A stretch of 64,000 nucleotides of DNA from Fischerella sp. PCC 9431 (GTDB taxonomy: Bacteria > Cyanobacteriota > Cyanobacteriia > Cyanobacteriales > Nostocaceae): the NCBI RefSeq assembly GCF_000447295.1, contig NZ_KE650771.1:4850989-4914988 (forward strand), read 5' to 3'. This document shows positions 1 to 7,309 of the stretch, piece after piece; positions within the stretch are counted from its first letter, which is position 1, and each line of letters opens with the position of its first letter. The notes below the pieces were generated by a model that saw nothing but the letters and a program-made list of their open reading frames with translations, had not been told where the DNA came from and searched no databases. Both the position numbers and the translations under genes were made by a program.

Positions 1-875
1 GTAGGATTTTCTGAAACATCGGAACTGAAAAATGCTTGTTTCAAGCCATACCGTTTTGCATTAGGGTCTTGTGGTCCGCAACCTCCCACCTGAAATTCGT
101 ACATATGCTCATCTTTGCGATCGAATGCTTTGAAGATAATTTTATGTAGGTCTTCCAGGGTATTGCTACCTTTAATCTCAATGGTTCGGGATATGACTGG
201 ATTTTTCGCAATAAATTTCTCCGTTACCGGACCGTCAATTATAAACACATCTAATACATACAGGGCATCAGGGGAAGAGTTAACTGGTTGATTTTGATCA
301 GGTGATACCTGCTTTTTACTTTCATGGGGTGATGTTTGTTCCTCATCAATATCTTCCGGTTTGCCATCAGCTGGAATATAAGGAATAAAACCCTGTGCGT
401 ATGCTTCTTCTTGTATTTCTCGTGGGACAGACCTAGCATCTAAGATAAATCCATTCACAGAAATCATCCAAGCTATCGGGTTTTGGTCTAACTTACTCGG
501 CAGACACCACTCAGGGTCCATCTGCCGTGTATCCAGGATATCTCGTACCTGTTTTGATTTTGATTGCCCAGTGCTGGAACTGACACCAAACCAATCGTAG
601 ATTTCCTTAGCACTAACATGGGGTGTTTGTGAAGAGTCAAAGAGAAAGTTGACCATCCCAATAGCATGGGTAATACCACAAGCCCAAGTTTTCTCCTTAC
701 CGCTTGCTAGGGGAGATGGTCTTTTGCGACACAAAGCTGCTGTTGCAAAGCGAATCAATTGGGCATATTCATCGTTCAAATGCTGTTTGGCAAAATCATC
801 TGTGATCGCTACAATTGCATCGAACTTTGAGAGCATCGTATTGGGAACGTTTTCCGATTTCTTTGCTTTAGCCAT
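1..875 (-). CDS. DUF6398 / plasmid pRiA4b ORF-3-like protein, C-terminus cut by window edge
   Basis: Reading leftward from ATG at 875-873, the frame is open to base 1, giving about 291 residues without a stop. It begins MAKAKKSENVPNTMLSKFD. An N-terminal helical domain of about 120 residues (..HLNDEYAQLIRFATAALCRKRP..) resembles DUF6398. After an acidic low-complexity linker (about residues 175-205), the C-terminal part (YVLDVFIIDGPVTEKF.., then LEDLHKIIFKAFDRKDEHMYEF) matches the start of the pRiA4b ORF-3 (IS1096 TnpR-like passenger) fold. The family is widespread on plasmids and genomic islands; its function is unknown to me. It lies beyond the leader-distal end of the CRISPR array, on the strand from which the array is probably transcribed. 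Domain assignment is by recall of family sequences and is moderately sure; the open frame itself is clear. Confidence 0.8.
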   Translation of the reverse strand, partial: MAKAKKSENVPNTMLSKFDAIVAITDDFAKQHLNDEYAQLIRFATAALCRKRPSPLASGKEKTWACGITHAIGMVNFLFDSSQTPHVSAKEIYDWFGVSSSTGQSKSKQVRDILDTRQMDPEWCLPSKLDQNPIAWMISVNGFILDARSVPREIQEEAYAQGFIPYIPADGKPEDIDEEQTSPHESKKQVSPDQNQPVNSSPDALYVLDVFIIDGPVTEKFIAKNPVISRTIEIKGSNTLEDLHKIIFKAFDRKDEHMYEFQVGGCGPQDPNAKRYGLKQAFFSSDVSENP

Positions 876-1216
876 ACTTATTACCCTAGTTTTGCTCACC
901 CATATGTTTGCGGTTTTTGTAAAAGAAGTATTTAACTGTTTAATATTTTACACCTGCTGTTTGATTGCCAGAATTTAATTGTGTGACTTGTCTCACGAAA
1001 GTACAATGTTAGAGTAACTACGCATTAGTAGTTTTTGAAGGTTGCGAACCCTCTTCAAGTCACCGTCTTTGGTCGCCTTGAAATTTGTCTGTCTAAGTCT
1101 CCTGACTACTCGGTTGGCGCTTTTCCAGTTGACGCTGTTCCAGTCAGTAGTCTTTTCGGGTTGGTTATTTAACCTATCTGCTCAGTTATGATTTGCTGTT
1201 TACTGTGTAATGGGGC

Positions 1217-2501
1217 GTTTTAATCCCCTTTCGGGGTTTTGTGAGGTAGAAACCCTAGCCCACGCTTTTGATTTTTAGCTCAAAAAGCTGGTTTCAATCC
1301 CCTTTCGGGGTTTTGTGAGGTAGAAACTTGTAAAAATGCCCCTAGAATTCGCTCAACTTCTCAGGTTTCAATCCCCTTTCGGGGTTTTGTGAGGTAGAAA
1401 CCCCACAACACAAAAACATATGGCAATTGTTGGACTGTTTCAATCCCCTTTCGGGGTTTTGTGAGGTAGAAACTTCAATCTGGGTTGTCAACTGTGACTG
1501 CTACTTTGTCGTTTCAATCCCCTTTCGGGGTTTTGTGAGGTAGAAACGGGTTACTGAACTTCCTCTAATGCAGCAATCAGTTTGTTTCAATCCCCTTTCG
1601 GGGTTTTGTGAGGTAGAAACTGGGGAGAATTCTTACAATACTACAATCAATTGGATGTTTCAATCCCCTTTCGGGGTTTTGTGAGTTAGAAACCCTCTAG
1701 CGCAAAAATAAGTACCAAGGGAATTCGCAAGTTTCAATCCCCTTTCGGGGTTTTGTGAGTTAGAAACTTTTAATATTGTTTGCTCAATATTAGAGGTGGG
1801 GAAGGTTTCAATCCCCTTTCGGGGTTTTGTGAGTTAGAAACGTGGGGGAGGAGGAGGCGGAGGTGGTGGCTATGTTGGTTTCAATCCCCTTTCGGGGTTT
1901 TGTGAGTTAGAAACCATTAGTTAAGTTAGTTGACAAATCGATCTGGTTTCGTTTCAATCCCCTTTCGGGGTTTTGTGAGTTAGAAACTTGTGTTTTTTGC
2001 TCCCAGCAACTTCCCCCTTCGCGAGTTTCAATCCCCTTTCGGGGTTTTGTGAGTTAGAAACAAAATAATCATGATTGACGCGCATGACTATTTGAAAAGT
2101 TTCAATCCCCTTTCGGGGTTTTGTGAGTTAGAAACCTGTCTACAACTTGTCTACAAAACAATATAAGCAATGTTTCAATCCCCTTTCGGGGTTTTGTGAG
2201 TTAGAAACCATTGGTAAGTGCATCTTCTGCTTATGCGCCTGGTGGGTTTCAATCCCCTTTCGGGGTTTTGTGAGTTAGAAACCAGGAATGCAGGCTAAGA
2301 GGCTATTTGGATGAATAGTTTCAATCCCCTTTCGGGGTTTTGTGAGTTAGAAACGTAGGCAACTTCGAGGGGCAATATCATTTGAAACTATGTTTCAATC
2401 CCCTTTCGGGGTTTTGTGAGTTAGAAACGTGTAAAACGTCGGGCAAAGCACAACAGCTACAACCGTTTCAATCCCCTTTCGGGGTTTTGTGAGTTAGAAA
2501 C
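1217..2501 (-). CRISPR. CRISPR array, 18 repeats / 17 spacers, two repeat variants
   Basis: Eighteen 37-bp repeats start at 1217, 1291, 1365, 1437, 1511, 1584, 1657, 1731, 1805, 1878, 1951, 2025, 2099, 2172, 2246, 2318, 2392 and 2465. Spacers are 35-37 bp. The plus-strand repeat starts GTTTCAATCCCC, holds a CCCC-TTTC-GGGG stem-loop and ends TAGAAAC. Read on the minus strand it ends ATTGAAAC, the usual cyanobacterial crRNA 5' handle, so I infer leftward transcription with the leader to the right. Repeats 1-6 read GAGGTAG near their end and repeats 7-18 read GAGTTAG. Repeat 1 (1217) has a C-to-T change at its fifth base, destroying the ATTGAAAC tag, as expected for the oldest, leader-distal unit. 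No cas gene is present in the window, so the subtype cannot be set. Confidence 0.98.
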
Positions 2502-2856
2502 TCTGGCATATTGAAACTGTTGCAGAGTAAGCATTCTGGGAACGATTTTGGCGGGTCTCAAAATTAAGTCTATTTCAGCCCATCTTATTGCAAGTAAATT
2601 GCAACTTCCCAGATATTGAAAACGCTGTAATTATTAACTTGTCTAGGTTCTGGGGATTTTGGCAGATCTCCAGGGTTTTTGACCTCGCTTAGACACGCCA
2701 AAAATCTTATACATTCAGGGTAATACTAGCTTGATGTTATTGTCAAGATTTTGACTGATTGTCACACCCGCACCTATTGAGGGGAACTGTTATGGAAAGG
2801 GCAAGGCGATCAACAGCAATATCTTTAGTATTCTAGCGTTTTCTCCCCGTTAGCTA
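2502..2856 (-). promoter_or_regulatory. Probable CRISPR leader
   Basis: This gene-free stretch abuts the last intact repeat on the side inferred to be upstream from the ATTGAAAC orientation and from decay of the far-end repeat. It is AT-rich next to the array and holds two similar motifs, TTTTGGCGGGTCTC near 2545 and TTTTGGCAGATCTCC near 2657, that could be leader elements. No -10/-35 pair is clear enough to place a transcription start. The stretch ends at a miniature transposon. Confidence 0.5.
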
Positions 2857-3060
2857 CGGTGTACACACAAATCTAGGTTGAGCGCATATGTACGCCTCGG
2901 AATAAATTCCGAGTCTCATAGCGCAAGTCCTCTGAAGAGGACTCATAGAGAAATTCCATTTAGTCCATGAAGTGGACTTAAGCTATTAGCCTGAAACTTT
3001 AGTTCTAGGCGGGATATTGGTTCAGCTTGAAGATTTTCGACTTGACTTGTGTGTACACCG
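2857..3060. mobile_element. MITE family A, copy 1 (204 bp)
   Basis: The element starts CGGTGTACACACAA and ends TTGTGTGTACACCG, a 14-bp perfect terminal inverted repeat, and is flanked by TA on both sides (2855-2856 and 3061-3062), as for TA-targeting IS630/Tc1-type elements. It has no coding capacity. The inside is a chain of short palindromes (GGAATAAATTCC, GTCCTCTGAAGAGGAC, GTCCATGAAGTGGAC). A nearly identical copy lies in inverted orientation at 3750-3954. Confidence 0.9.
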
Positions 3061-3252
3061 TAGGTTCCCTTCATTGAGCAGAGGCGATCGCACAAACACG
3101 AAATTGACGATTCTTAAGCCTATCCCTTTAAAGAGTGTGATCAGCCTCTGCAACATACCCGGTAGCTATTGTGATATAAATAATATTTAAAAGTACAAAA
3201 TAATATCTAAATAGCTATTGCAAATAAGAATAATTCGTATTAATATACAAAT

Positions 3253-3293
3253 AAGAGAGGCGCTCCCACCTGCAAGTAGACAACGCCTCTCTT
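3253..3293. repeat. Inverted repeat upstream of small ORF
   Basis: AAGAGAGGCG at 3253-3262 pairs perfectly with CGCCTCTCTT at 3284-3293 around a 21-base loop, 30 bp before the small ORF at 3324. It could be an operator, an attenuator or a mobile-element relic; no T-tract follows. Confidence 0.5.
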
Positions 3294-3323
3294 ACCCAAC
3301 CTTTATTAAAGGTCTTATTAAAT

Positions 3324-3539
3324 ATGATGCCACAACCGATTCTTTGTCAAACACCCACAAGAGGTTTGTTAAATTTAACTCACGCTCGTCAAATTAGATT
3401 TTGCGATATTTATTTGCAGAGGTCGTGGCAATTTATCTGTTTTATTACCTGGAATAATGGCGATGAGCAAACCTTTGACGGTCAATACGCCAAAGCGATC
3501 GCCCAAACGATGAACAAAATTAGCCAAACTAAATCTTGA
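3324..3539 (+). CDS. Small hypothetical protein, 71 aa
   Basis: The frame has a compact, protein-like composition (..NLTHARQIRFCDIYLQRSWQFICFITWNNGDEQTFDGQ..), with aromatic and charged patches typical of a real small domain rather than of a repeat. It resembles short conserved cyanobacterial proteins of unknown function as I remember them, but no named family can be assigned. There is no strong ribosome-binding site ahead of the ATG, and in-frame ATGs at codons 1 and 2 are equally possible. It stands alone between mobile elements, so it may be a remnant. Confidence 0.5.
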   Translation: MMPQPILCQTPTRGLLNLTHARQIRFCDIYLQRSWQFICFITWNNGDEQTFDGQYAKAIAQTMNKISQTKS

Positions 3540-3676
3540 GCCAGCCTTACCTTAACTGATATCTTCCACCAAGCTCATATTTCAGGCGGGATATGGGTTT
3601 GGTGGAAGATGTAATACCAATTCTTCGTGAAGCTGCTCCCGAATTTTACCCCTCCCCAACCCTCCTTTTGAAGCTG

Positions 3677-4027
3677 CGGTGTACACACAAATCCTCTGAT
3701 CCCCCTAAATCCCCCTTAAAAAGGGGGACTTTGATTCTATTTCCCCCTACGGTGTATACACAAGTCAAGTCGAAAATCTTCAAGCTGAACCAATATCCCG
3801 CCTAGAACTAAAGTTCCAGGCTAATAGCTTAAGTCCACTTCATGGACTAAATCGAATTTCTCTATGAGTCCTCTTTAGAGGACTTGCGCTATGAGACTCG
3901 GAATTTATTCCGAGGCGGTACAGATGCGCTCAACCTAGATTTGTGTGTACACCGTAGCTCTTTTTAAGGGGGGTTAGGGGGGATCGAAACGCTACCAGGC
4001 AACTTTATAAGACTTGTGTGTACACCG
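3677..4027. mobile_element. MITE family A-like element nested in family D, itself interrupted
   Basis: It starts CGGTGTACACACAAATCC and ends GACTTGTGTGTACACCG. The internal arms (GATCCCCCTAAATCCCCC and GGGGGGTTAGGGGGGATC) are shared with the sequence at about 11716-11866. The arms are separated by a complete family A element at 3750-3954. Flanks are TG and CA rather than TA on both sides, so the target duplication is unclear. Confidence 0.8.
3750..3954. mobile_element. MITE family A, copy 2 (205 bp), innermost layer
   Basis: This is the near-identical reverse-complement partner of 2857-3060, differing at only a handful of positions, with the same CGGTGTA..TTGTGTGTACACCG ends and TA on both sides (3748-3749, 3955-3956). 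The uninterrupted junction is visible near 11796, where TTCCCCCC runs straight into CTTTTTAAGGGG. The insertion is therefore datable relative to the outer layers. Confidence 0.88.
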
Positions 4028-4120
4028 CAATTGCGAAGGGGAGGGTGCGCGTTAGCAAAGGGAGGGTCTTTGTATGCGTCTTCATATTAAATTGGTGTAA
4101 GGTCACAAAAATCTCTTATT

Positions 4121-4309
4121 CATAGATAACATCACGACACTTGGGGCAATTGTTGTAACGTTAGTTGATAAGATTGTTCCATTCATAGATAACATCGTAA
4201 CACTTGGGTCAATTGTTACGACCTTACTTATTAACCTTGTTCCATTAATAGATAACATCGTAACAATTGGGTCAATTGTTACGACCTTACTTATGAATGA
4301 GACGACATT
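4121..4309. repeat. Tandem array of three 63-bp units with internal palindromes
   Basis: Units start at 4121 (CATAGATAACATC), 4184 (CATAGATAACATC) and 4247 (AATAGATAACATC), an exact 63-bp period. Each contains a TTGGGKCAATTGTT core; in unit 3 it is a perfect palindrome, CGTAACAATTG-GGT-CAATTGTTACG. No ORF crosses it. The surrounding 4099-4753 stretch otherwise holds a hairpin and a MITE. Confidence 0.9.
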
Positions 4310-4349
4310 TGCCCCAAATGTTAAAACAATGGTGACAAAGAAGAAATTT

Positions 4350-4382
4350 AGATCCCCGACTTTTTGAAAAAGTCGGGGATCT
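4350..4382. repeat. Long perfect hairpin
   Basis: AGATCCCCGACTTTTT is followed by one base and then its exact reverse complement, a 16-bp stem with a single-base spacer. Such hairpins are dispersed in cyanobacterial intergenic DNA. It could end transcription on either strand, but no gene ends here. Confidence 0.8.
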
Positions 4383-4519
4383 GTCCCCTCGCGAGTTCCT
4401 ATACTTTGGGGTCAAAGTAACAATTACAAGATATTACTTAAAGAATATTGCTAAAGCTTAAGCGCTTGTGTGGGAGGTTACTATTGTCAGTTGCCACAAA
4501 AGACGGTAAAGATAGCTAA

Positions 4520-4624
4520 CACCGATTCAAAAAATGTTTGCGACACATTCAGAATATGAGACGCGATAAATCGCCGTCTCTACAGAAGAATTCATCTGTT
4601 GCATTCTTTTTTCAAACTGGTATA
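4520..4624. mobile_element. MITE family B, copy 1
   Basis: The left end, GATTCAAAAAATGTTTGCGA, and the right end, TTGCATTCTTTTTTCAAACT, are imperfect inverted repeats. The centre carries a GACGCGATAAATCG..CGTCTC palindrome. Related copies lie at 5217-5336 and 55726-55857. Confidence 0.75.
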
Positions 4625-4753
4625 AGAATATATGATAGCTGATGGTGTTCGCACAAGCGATCGCATCCATAATACTAAGTCACAGCTAAGAAACCTTAGA
4701 TGCAGCTTAGTTTTGCGGGCTTGGATCTGTTGCTTGATTTTAAATAATTAGTA

Positions 4754-4900
4754 TTATTTTTCCTCAGATTCTTTCAGTTGCTCAATCATAAAACTGATTT
4801 GGGCTGAGACTGACCGCTTTTGCTTATTGCAATACTGCTTAAACCAATCAAACACTGGTTCTGGAATTGTGACACTAGTCCGGCTCATTTTTTCAGTCAC
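4754..4900 (-). CDS. Ribbon-helix-helix (CopG/ParD-like) small protein, 48 aa
   Basis: Reading leftward from GTG at 4900, the product is VTEKMSRTSVTIPEPVFDWF.. ending EQLKESEEK. The SRTSVTIPEPVF strand followed by two helices (DWFKQYCNKQ; SVSAQISFMIEQLKE) is the typical RHH DNA-binding fold of antitoxins and small repressors. GAGGAG lies 8 bases before the GTG, favouring it over the ATG four codons later. No toxin gene is adjacent, so a toxin-antitoxin role is not supported. The inverted repeat just upstream (4924-4951) looks like its own operator. The gene is too short for ordinary ORF cut-offs. Confidence 0.75.
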   Translation of the reverse strand: MTEKMSRTSVTIPEPVFDWFKQYCNKQKRSVSAQISFMIEQLKESEEK

Positions 4901-4923
4901 AGCAATATCTCCTCATTCAACAT

Positions 4924-4951
4924 ATCCAGTATAGCGATTATTGTACTGGAT
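4924..4951 (-). promoter_or_regulatory. Candidate operator of the RHH gene
   Basis: ATCCAGTA at 4924-4931 and TACTGGAT at 4944-4951 form a perfect 8-bp inverted repeat with a 12-base spacer, about 25 bp upstream of the RHH start. Small RHH proteins usually repress themselves from such sites; binding is inferred. Confidence 0.5.
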
Positions 4952-5216
4952 GTATGTTTGATAAACATAAATATTTAAACAAGTAGCCTAAATAAGATTT
5001 AGTCGTATTGAGAGAAGGGGAGGGAAGCAATATTTTAGAGTTGTAGAGACGCGATTTATCGCGTCTTTGGTGGATTTAAACATTAATCGGTTTGTCTTAT
5101 CCGAACCGTATTGAGTTATCAGTTATCAGTTATCAGTATTCTGGGCTTTGGTGCGTTGCGCTGCGCGACAACACACCCTACCTATTTGTTCAAAAATCAA
5201 ATATGAATCCTATATC

Positions 5217-5336
5217 ATACTGATTCAAAAAATGTTTGCGACACATTCAGAATATCAGACGCGATAAATCATATCAGACGCGATAAATCGCCGTCTCTAC
5301 AAGATCATCTGTCGCATTCTTTTTTCAAATTGGTAT
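5217..5336. mobile_element. MITE family B, copy 2, with internal duplication
   Basis: It begins ATACTGATTCAAAAAATG and ends TTTTTTCAAATTGGTAT. The central segment ATCAGACGCGATAAATC is duplicated in tandem relative to copy 1. Just upstream (5113-5137) are three TTATCAG STRR units; downstream (5337-5397) are more STRRs of the ACTGTTAACTG type. Confidence 0.75.
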
Positions 5337-5397
5337 CAGTTATCAAATTAAACTGGTCACTGTTAACTGGTCACTGTTAACTGTTAACTGATTCCCA

Positions 5398-6783
5398 CTA
5401 CTGTATTGCTTTGATCCGGCTTAATGCGCTATTTTGATAACTTGTTTTGCCTTTTTGCTGATAAAGATGTGACGCAAGACGGTAACTGGCGATCGCAGCT
5501 TGTTGATTTCCTAGTTGCGCGTAAGTAAGACCAAGGGCATAATAGGCATCAGCATTGTTATTATCTATACTAATTGCTTTGTTAAAATCAGCGATCGCCA
5601 GTTTGTATTTACCTTGTCTACGGTAAGTAACACCTCTATTGATATAAGCATCGACGCTATTACTATTTATACTTAGGGCCTGATTGTAGTCAGTGATCGC
5701 TAATTCGTATTTACCTTGTCTGTGGTAGGCGATGCCTCTATTTATATAAGCATGAATATTTGGATTAATCTTAAGAGCCTGGGTGTAATTAGTAATGGCT
5801 TGATCGTATTTGTCTTGTCTGTAGTAAGCAATGCCTCTATTTATATAACCATTAATATCGCCAGGATTTTTAGTGATGATGCGATTGTAAGTTTCAATAA
5901 CTTTTTGTTGTTCGCTTTTGTTGATTTTTTCGTTACCTCTGGTGTAGAAGTCTTCAAGGATGATTGTTTGAGGTAAAGGAGGTTGAATTGGTTGATTTTG
6001 TGCAGTATTAACTGCGGTGATGGTGGAAACAAACGCGGGAGGACAGGGAGTTGCAGAGATTGGGGGTCTAAATAAAGATAGGCGATCGCCACTCTCAGAT
6101 TTTTCCGAATCACAACTTTGAGTAATTAAAGACTCTCTGTAAACAACAAAACCAAAAATAGCCAATAAACTCAAACCAAATGCAAAACTTCCACGTAAAG
6201 CCAAGTTTTTGCGTCTTTGCAAAATACTTTGCTGGACAAACTCTGTTTCCACCTGGTTTAACCAATTATCATTAGAGTTAAGTACCTGTTTGAGGAAATT
6301 TAGACTGCGATCGCTATTCCAAAGATATTTGGCTTTTTGTTCCTGCTTCCATTTCATCGCCGCAGGTGTCAACCGTTTTTGTAAAATTAATCTTTCCTCG
6401 TATTTTTGTTTCCACTCTAATAATTGACACCATTCGTTGAGCAAAGTATCATCAGTTGCTTCTACGTACGGTTTACCCTTAACATCTTTGGTGAACACTA
6501 ACAAACCTGCTGCACAAAAGCGTTCAATAACTTCTTGTACTTGGATGTTTACTGGTTCTGGGTAATTTAATTCAGATAAAGGAACTGGTCTGCGCCTTAA
6601 CTTTCCATCATAAACCGCAACCATTCGCAGCATGACATAGCAGACAATTTGCTCATAGGATTGATGTTGTCGGACTAATGTCGTATATTCGCTGTTAGCT
6701 TTCTGCACAAGACTGGACACTGCACCACCCAGTTCTTCATAGTCTTTTCGGGGAATGACCAACAAGTAATTCTTGTTGTTCAA
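5398..6783 (-). CDS. nSTAND1-type C-terminal region + TM + TPR protein lacking the NTPase
   Basis: 461 residues. Residues 1-150 (DYEELGGAVSSLVQKANSEY.., RRRPVPLSEL, VIERFCAAGLLV, then ATDDTLLNEWCQLLEWKQKY) match the winged-helix/helical tail that follows the NTPase in nSTAND1 ATPases. A transmembrane helix follows (GSFAFGLSLLAIFGFVVY, about 200-217), then about five TPRs (e.g. YINRGIAYYRQDKYDQAITN). No Walker A or B motif is present. The only possible start in this frame is a TTG at 6783 without a clear ribosome-binding site, and the frame stays open about 22 codons further upstream. I infer loss of a 5' NTPase-encoding part or a reduced STAND derivative. Domain call moderately sure. Confidence 0.7.
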   Translation of the reverse strand: MNNKNYLLVIPRKDYEELGGAVSSLVQKANSEYTTLVRQHQSYEQIVCYVMLRMVAVYDGKLRRRPVPLSELNYPEPVNIQVQEVIERFCAAGLLVFTKDVKGKPYVEATDDTLLNEWCQLLEWKQKYEERLILQKRLTPAAMKWKQEQKAKYLWNSDRSLNFLKQVLNSNDNWLNQVETEFVQQSILQRRKNLALRGSFAFGLSLLAIFGFVVYRESLITQSCDSEKSESGDRLSLFRPPISATPCPPAFVSTITAVNTAQNQPIQPPLPQTIILEDFYTRGNEKINKSEQQKVIETYNRIITKNPGDINGYINRGIAYYRQDKYDQAITNYTQALKINPNIHAYINRGIAYHRQGKYELAITDYNQALSINSNSVDAYINRGVTYRRQGKYKLAIADFNKAISIDNNNADAYYALGLTYAQLGNQQAAIASYRLASHLYQQKGKTSYQNSALSRIKAIQ

Positions 6784-7054
6784 GCTAGAACAAAATAACC
6801 AATTAATCTCACAGTATACAAGTATGCTTGTGTATTCTTGACGAAAACTTTAATTTTTGAGACAAAGCTTTTCTTGGTGTCTTTGTGCCTTTGTGGTGAA
6901 ATAATAATTTTTGAAACACAAAGACACAAAGACACAAAGGAGAAGATCGGATGGGTGCAAGTTATCAGTTAACGGATTTGCGGAAGTCCCCACTCTCAAC
7001 GCTTCGTAGGGTGGGGATGGACAGCAGGCAATGAGGAAACACCTCCGACCAAAA
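6784..7054. other. Intergenic: inverted CACAAAG repeats and an IS-end-like hairpin
   Basis: At 6870-6892 GTGTCTTTGTGCCTTTGTGG faces CACAAAGACACAAAGACAC.. at 6916-6940, a dispersed inverted repeat. At 6987-7020 GTCCCCAC and GTGGGGA form a hairpin of the sort seen at ends of IS200/IS605-type elements; it may mark the left boundary of the RHH-TnpB element. The 6850-7101 open frame here is a shadow. Confidence 0.45.
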
Positions 7055-7240
7055 TCAACCGTTAGGTTGATGAGGGAGTGGGGTGGTTGAGGAATTGCCA
7101 ATTTTCTTAGTACTCGGCAACGATTTTATATAATCTTGAATGACCTCTGACATCGACACTTCTAAGCTCTTGGCGTAATTCTCGATTTTTTCTTTTTCTT
7201 TGTCCGTCAATCTCACTATTACTTTATTAGTCCTAGCCAT
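7055..7240 (-). CDS. CopG-type RHH protein divergent from tnpB, 61 aa
   Basis: MARTNKVIVRLTDKEKEKIE gives the DNA-contacting strand, followed by helices ENYAKSLEVSMSEVIQDYIK, a standard RHH/MetJ-Arc fold. The C-terminal 15 residues (NSSTTPLPHQPNG) are low complexity. It starts 69 bp from, and divergent to, the tnpB at 7310; small RHH genes beside tnpB recur in cyanobacteria. An inverted repeat between them (7256-7285) is a possible shared operator, so this protein may restrain tnpB expression (inference). Confidence 0.75.
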   Translation of the reverse strand: MARTNKVIVRLTDKEKEKIENYAKSLEVSMSEVIQDYIKSLPSTKKIGNSSTTPLPHQPNG

Positions 7241-7255
7241 TTTTCGGAATCTGTA

Positions 7256-7285
7256 TTATCCTGCTTGTATACACAAAAAGGATAA
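7256..7285. promoter_or_regulatory. Candidate shared operator between RHH gene and tnpB
   Basis: TTATCC at 7256-7261 and GGATAA at 7280-7285 are inverted repeats flanking a CTTGTATACACAAAA core, midway between divergent starts. The core string CTTGTATAC also occurs, inverted, at 6814-6822 upstream of the TPR gene. Binding by the RHH protein is a guess. Confidence 0.35.
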
Positions 7286-7309
7286 CATAAATAGGAGGCA
7301 AATAAATTA

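Larger units (their letters stand above)
3614..4098. mobile_element. MITE family D, copy 1, interrupted by a nested element
   Basis: The outer ends (ATACCAATTCTTCGTGAAGC at the left; GTCTTCATATTAAATTGGTG at the right) match the intact 122-bp element at 44864-44985. The match breaks inside the CCCTCC..GGAGGG stem, where a 351-bp block at 3677-4027 is inserted. The right end has decayed from GGTAT to GGTGT. No protein is encoded; the open frame at 3593-3805 is accidental. Confidence 0.85.

Noticed and set aside
3593-3805. 70-aa open frame
   Set aside because: It runs through the junctions of the nested MITEs and translates their inverted repeats; no protein-like pattern.
4121-4309. 63-bp array as replication-origin iterons
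   Set aside because: Only three units, no adjacent replication initiator gene and no DnaA-box cluster seen; kept only as a phased repeat.
4754-4900. RHH gene as half of a toxin-antitoxin pair
   Set aside because: No toxin-like ORF follows or precedes it within several hundred bases on either strand.
5716-6427. Frames of 72-90 aa antisense or out of frame to the TPR gene
   Set aside because: Shadows of the repetitive TPR coding sequence.
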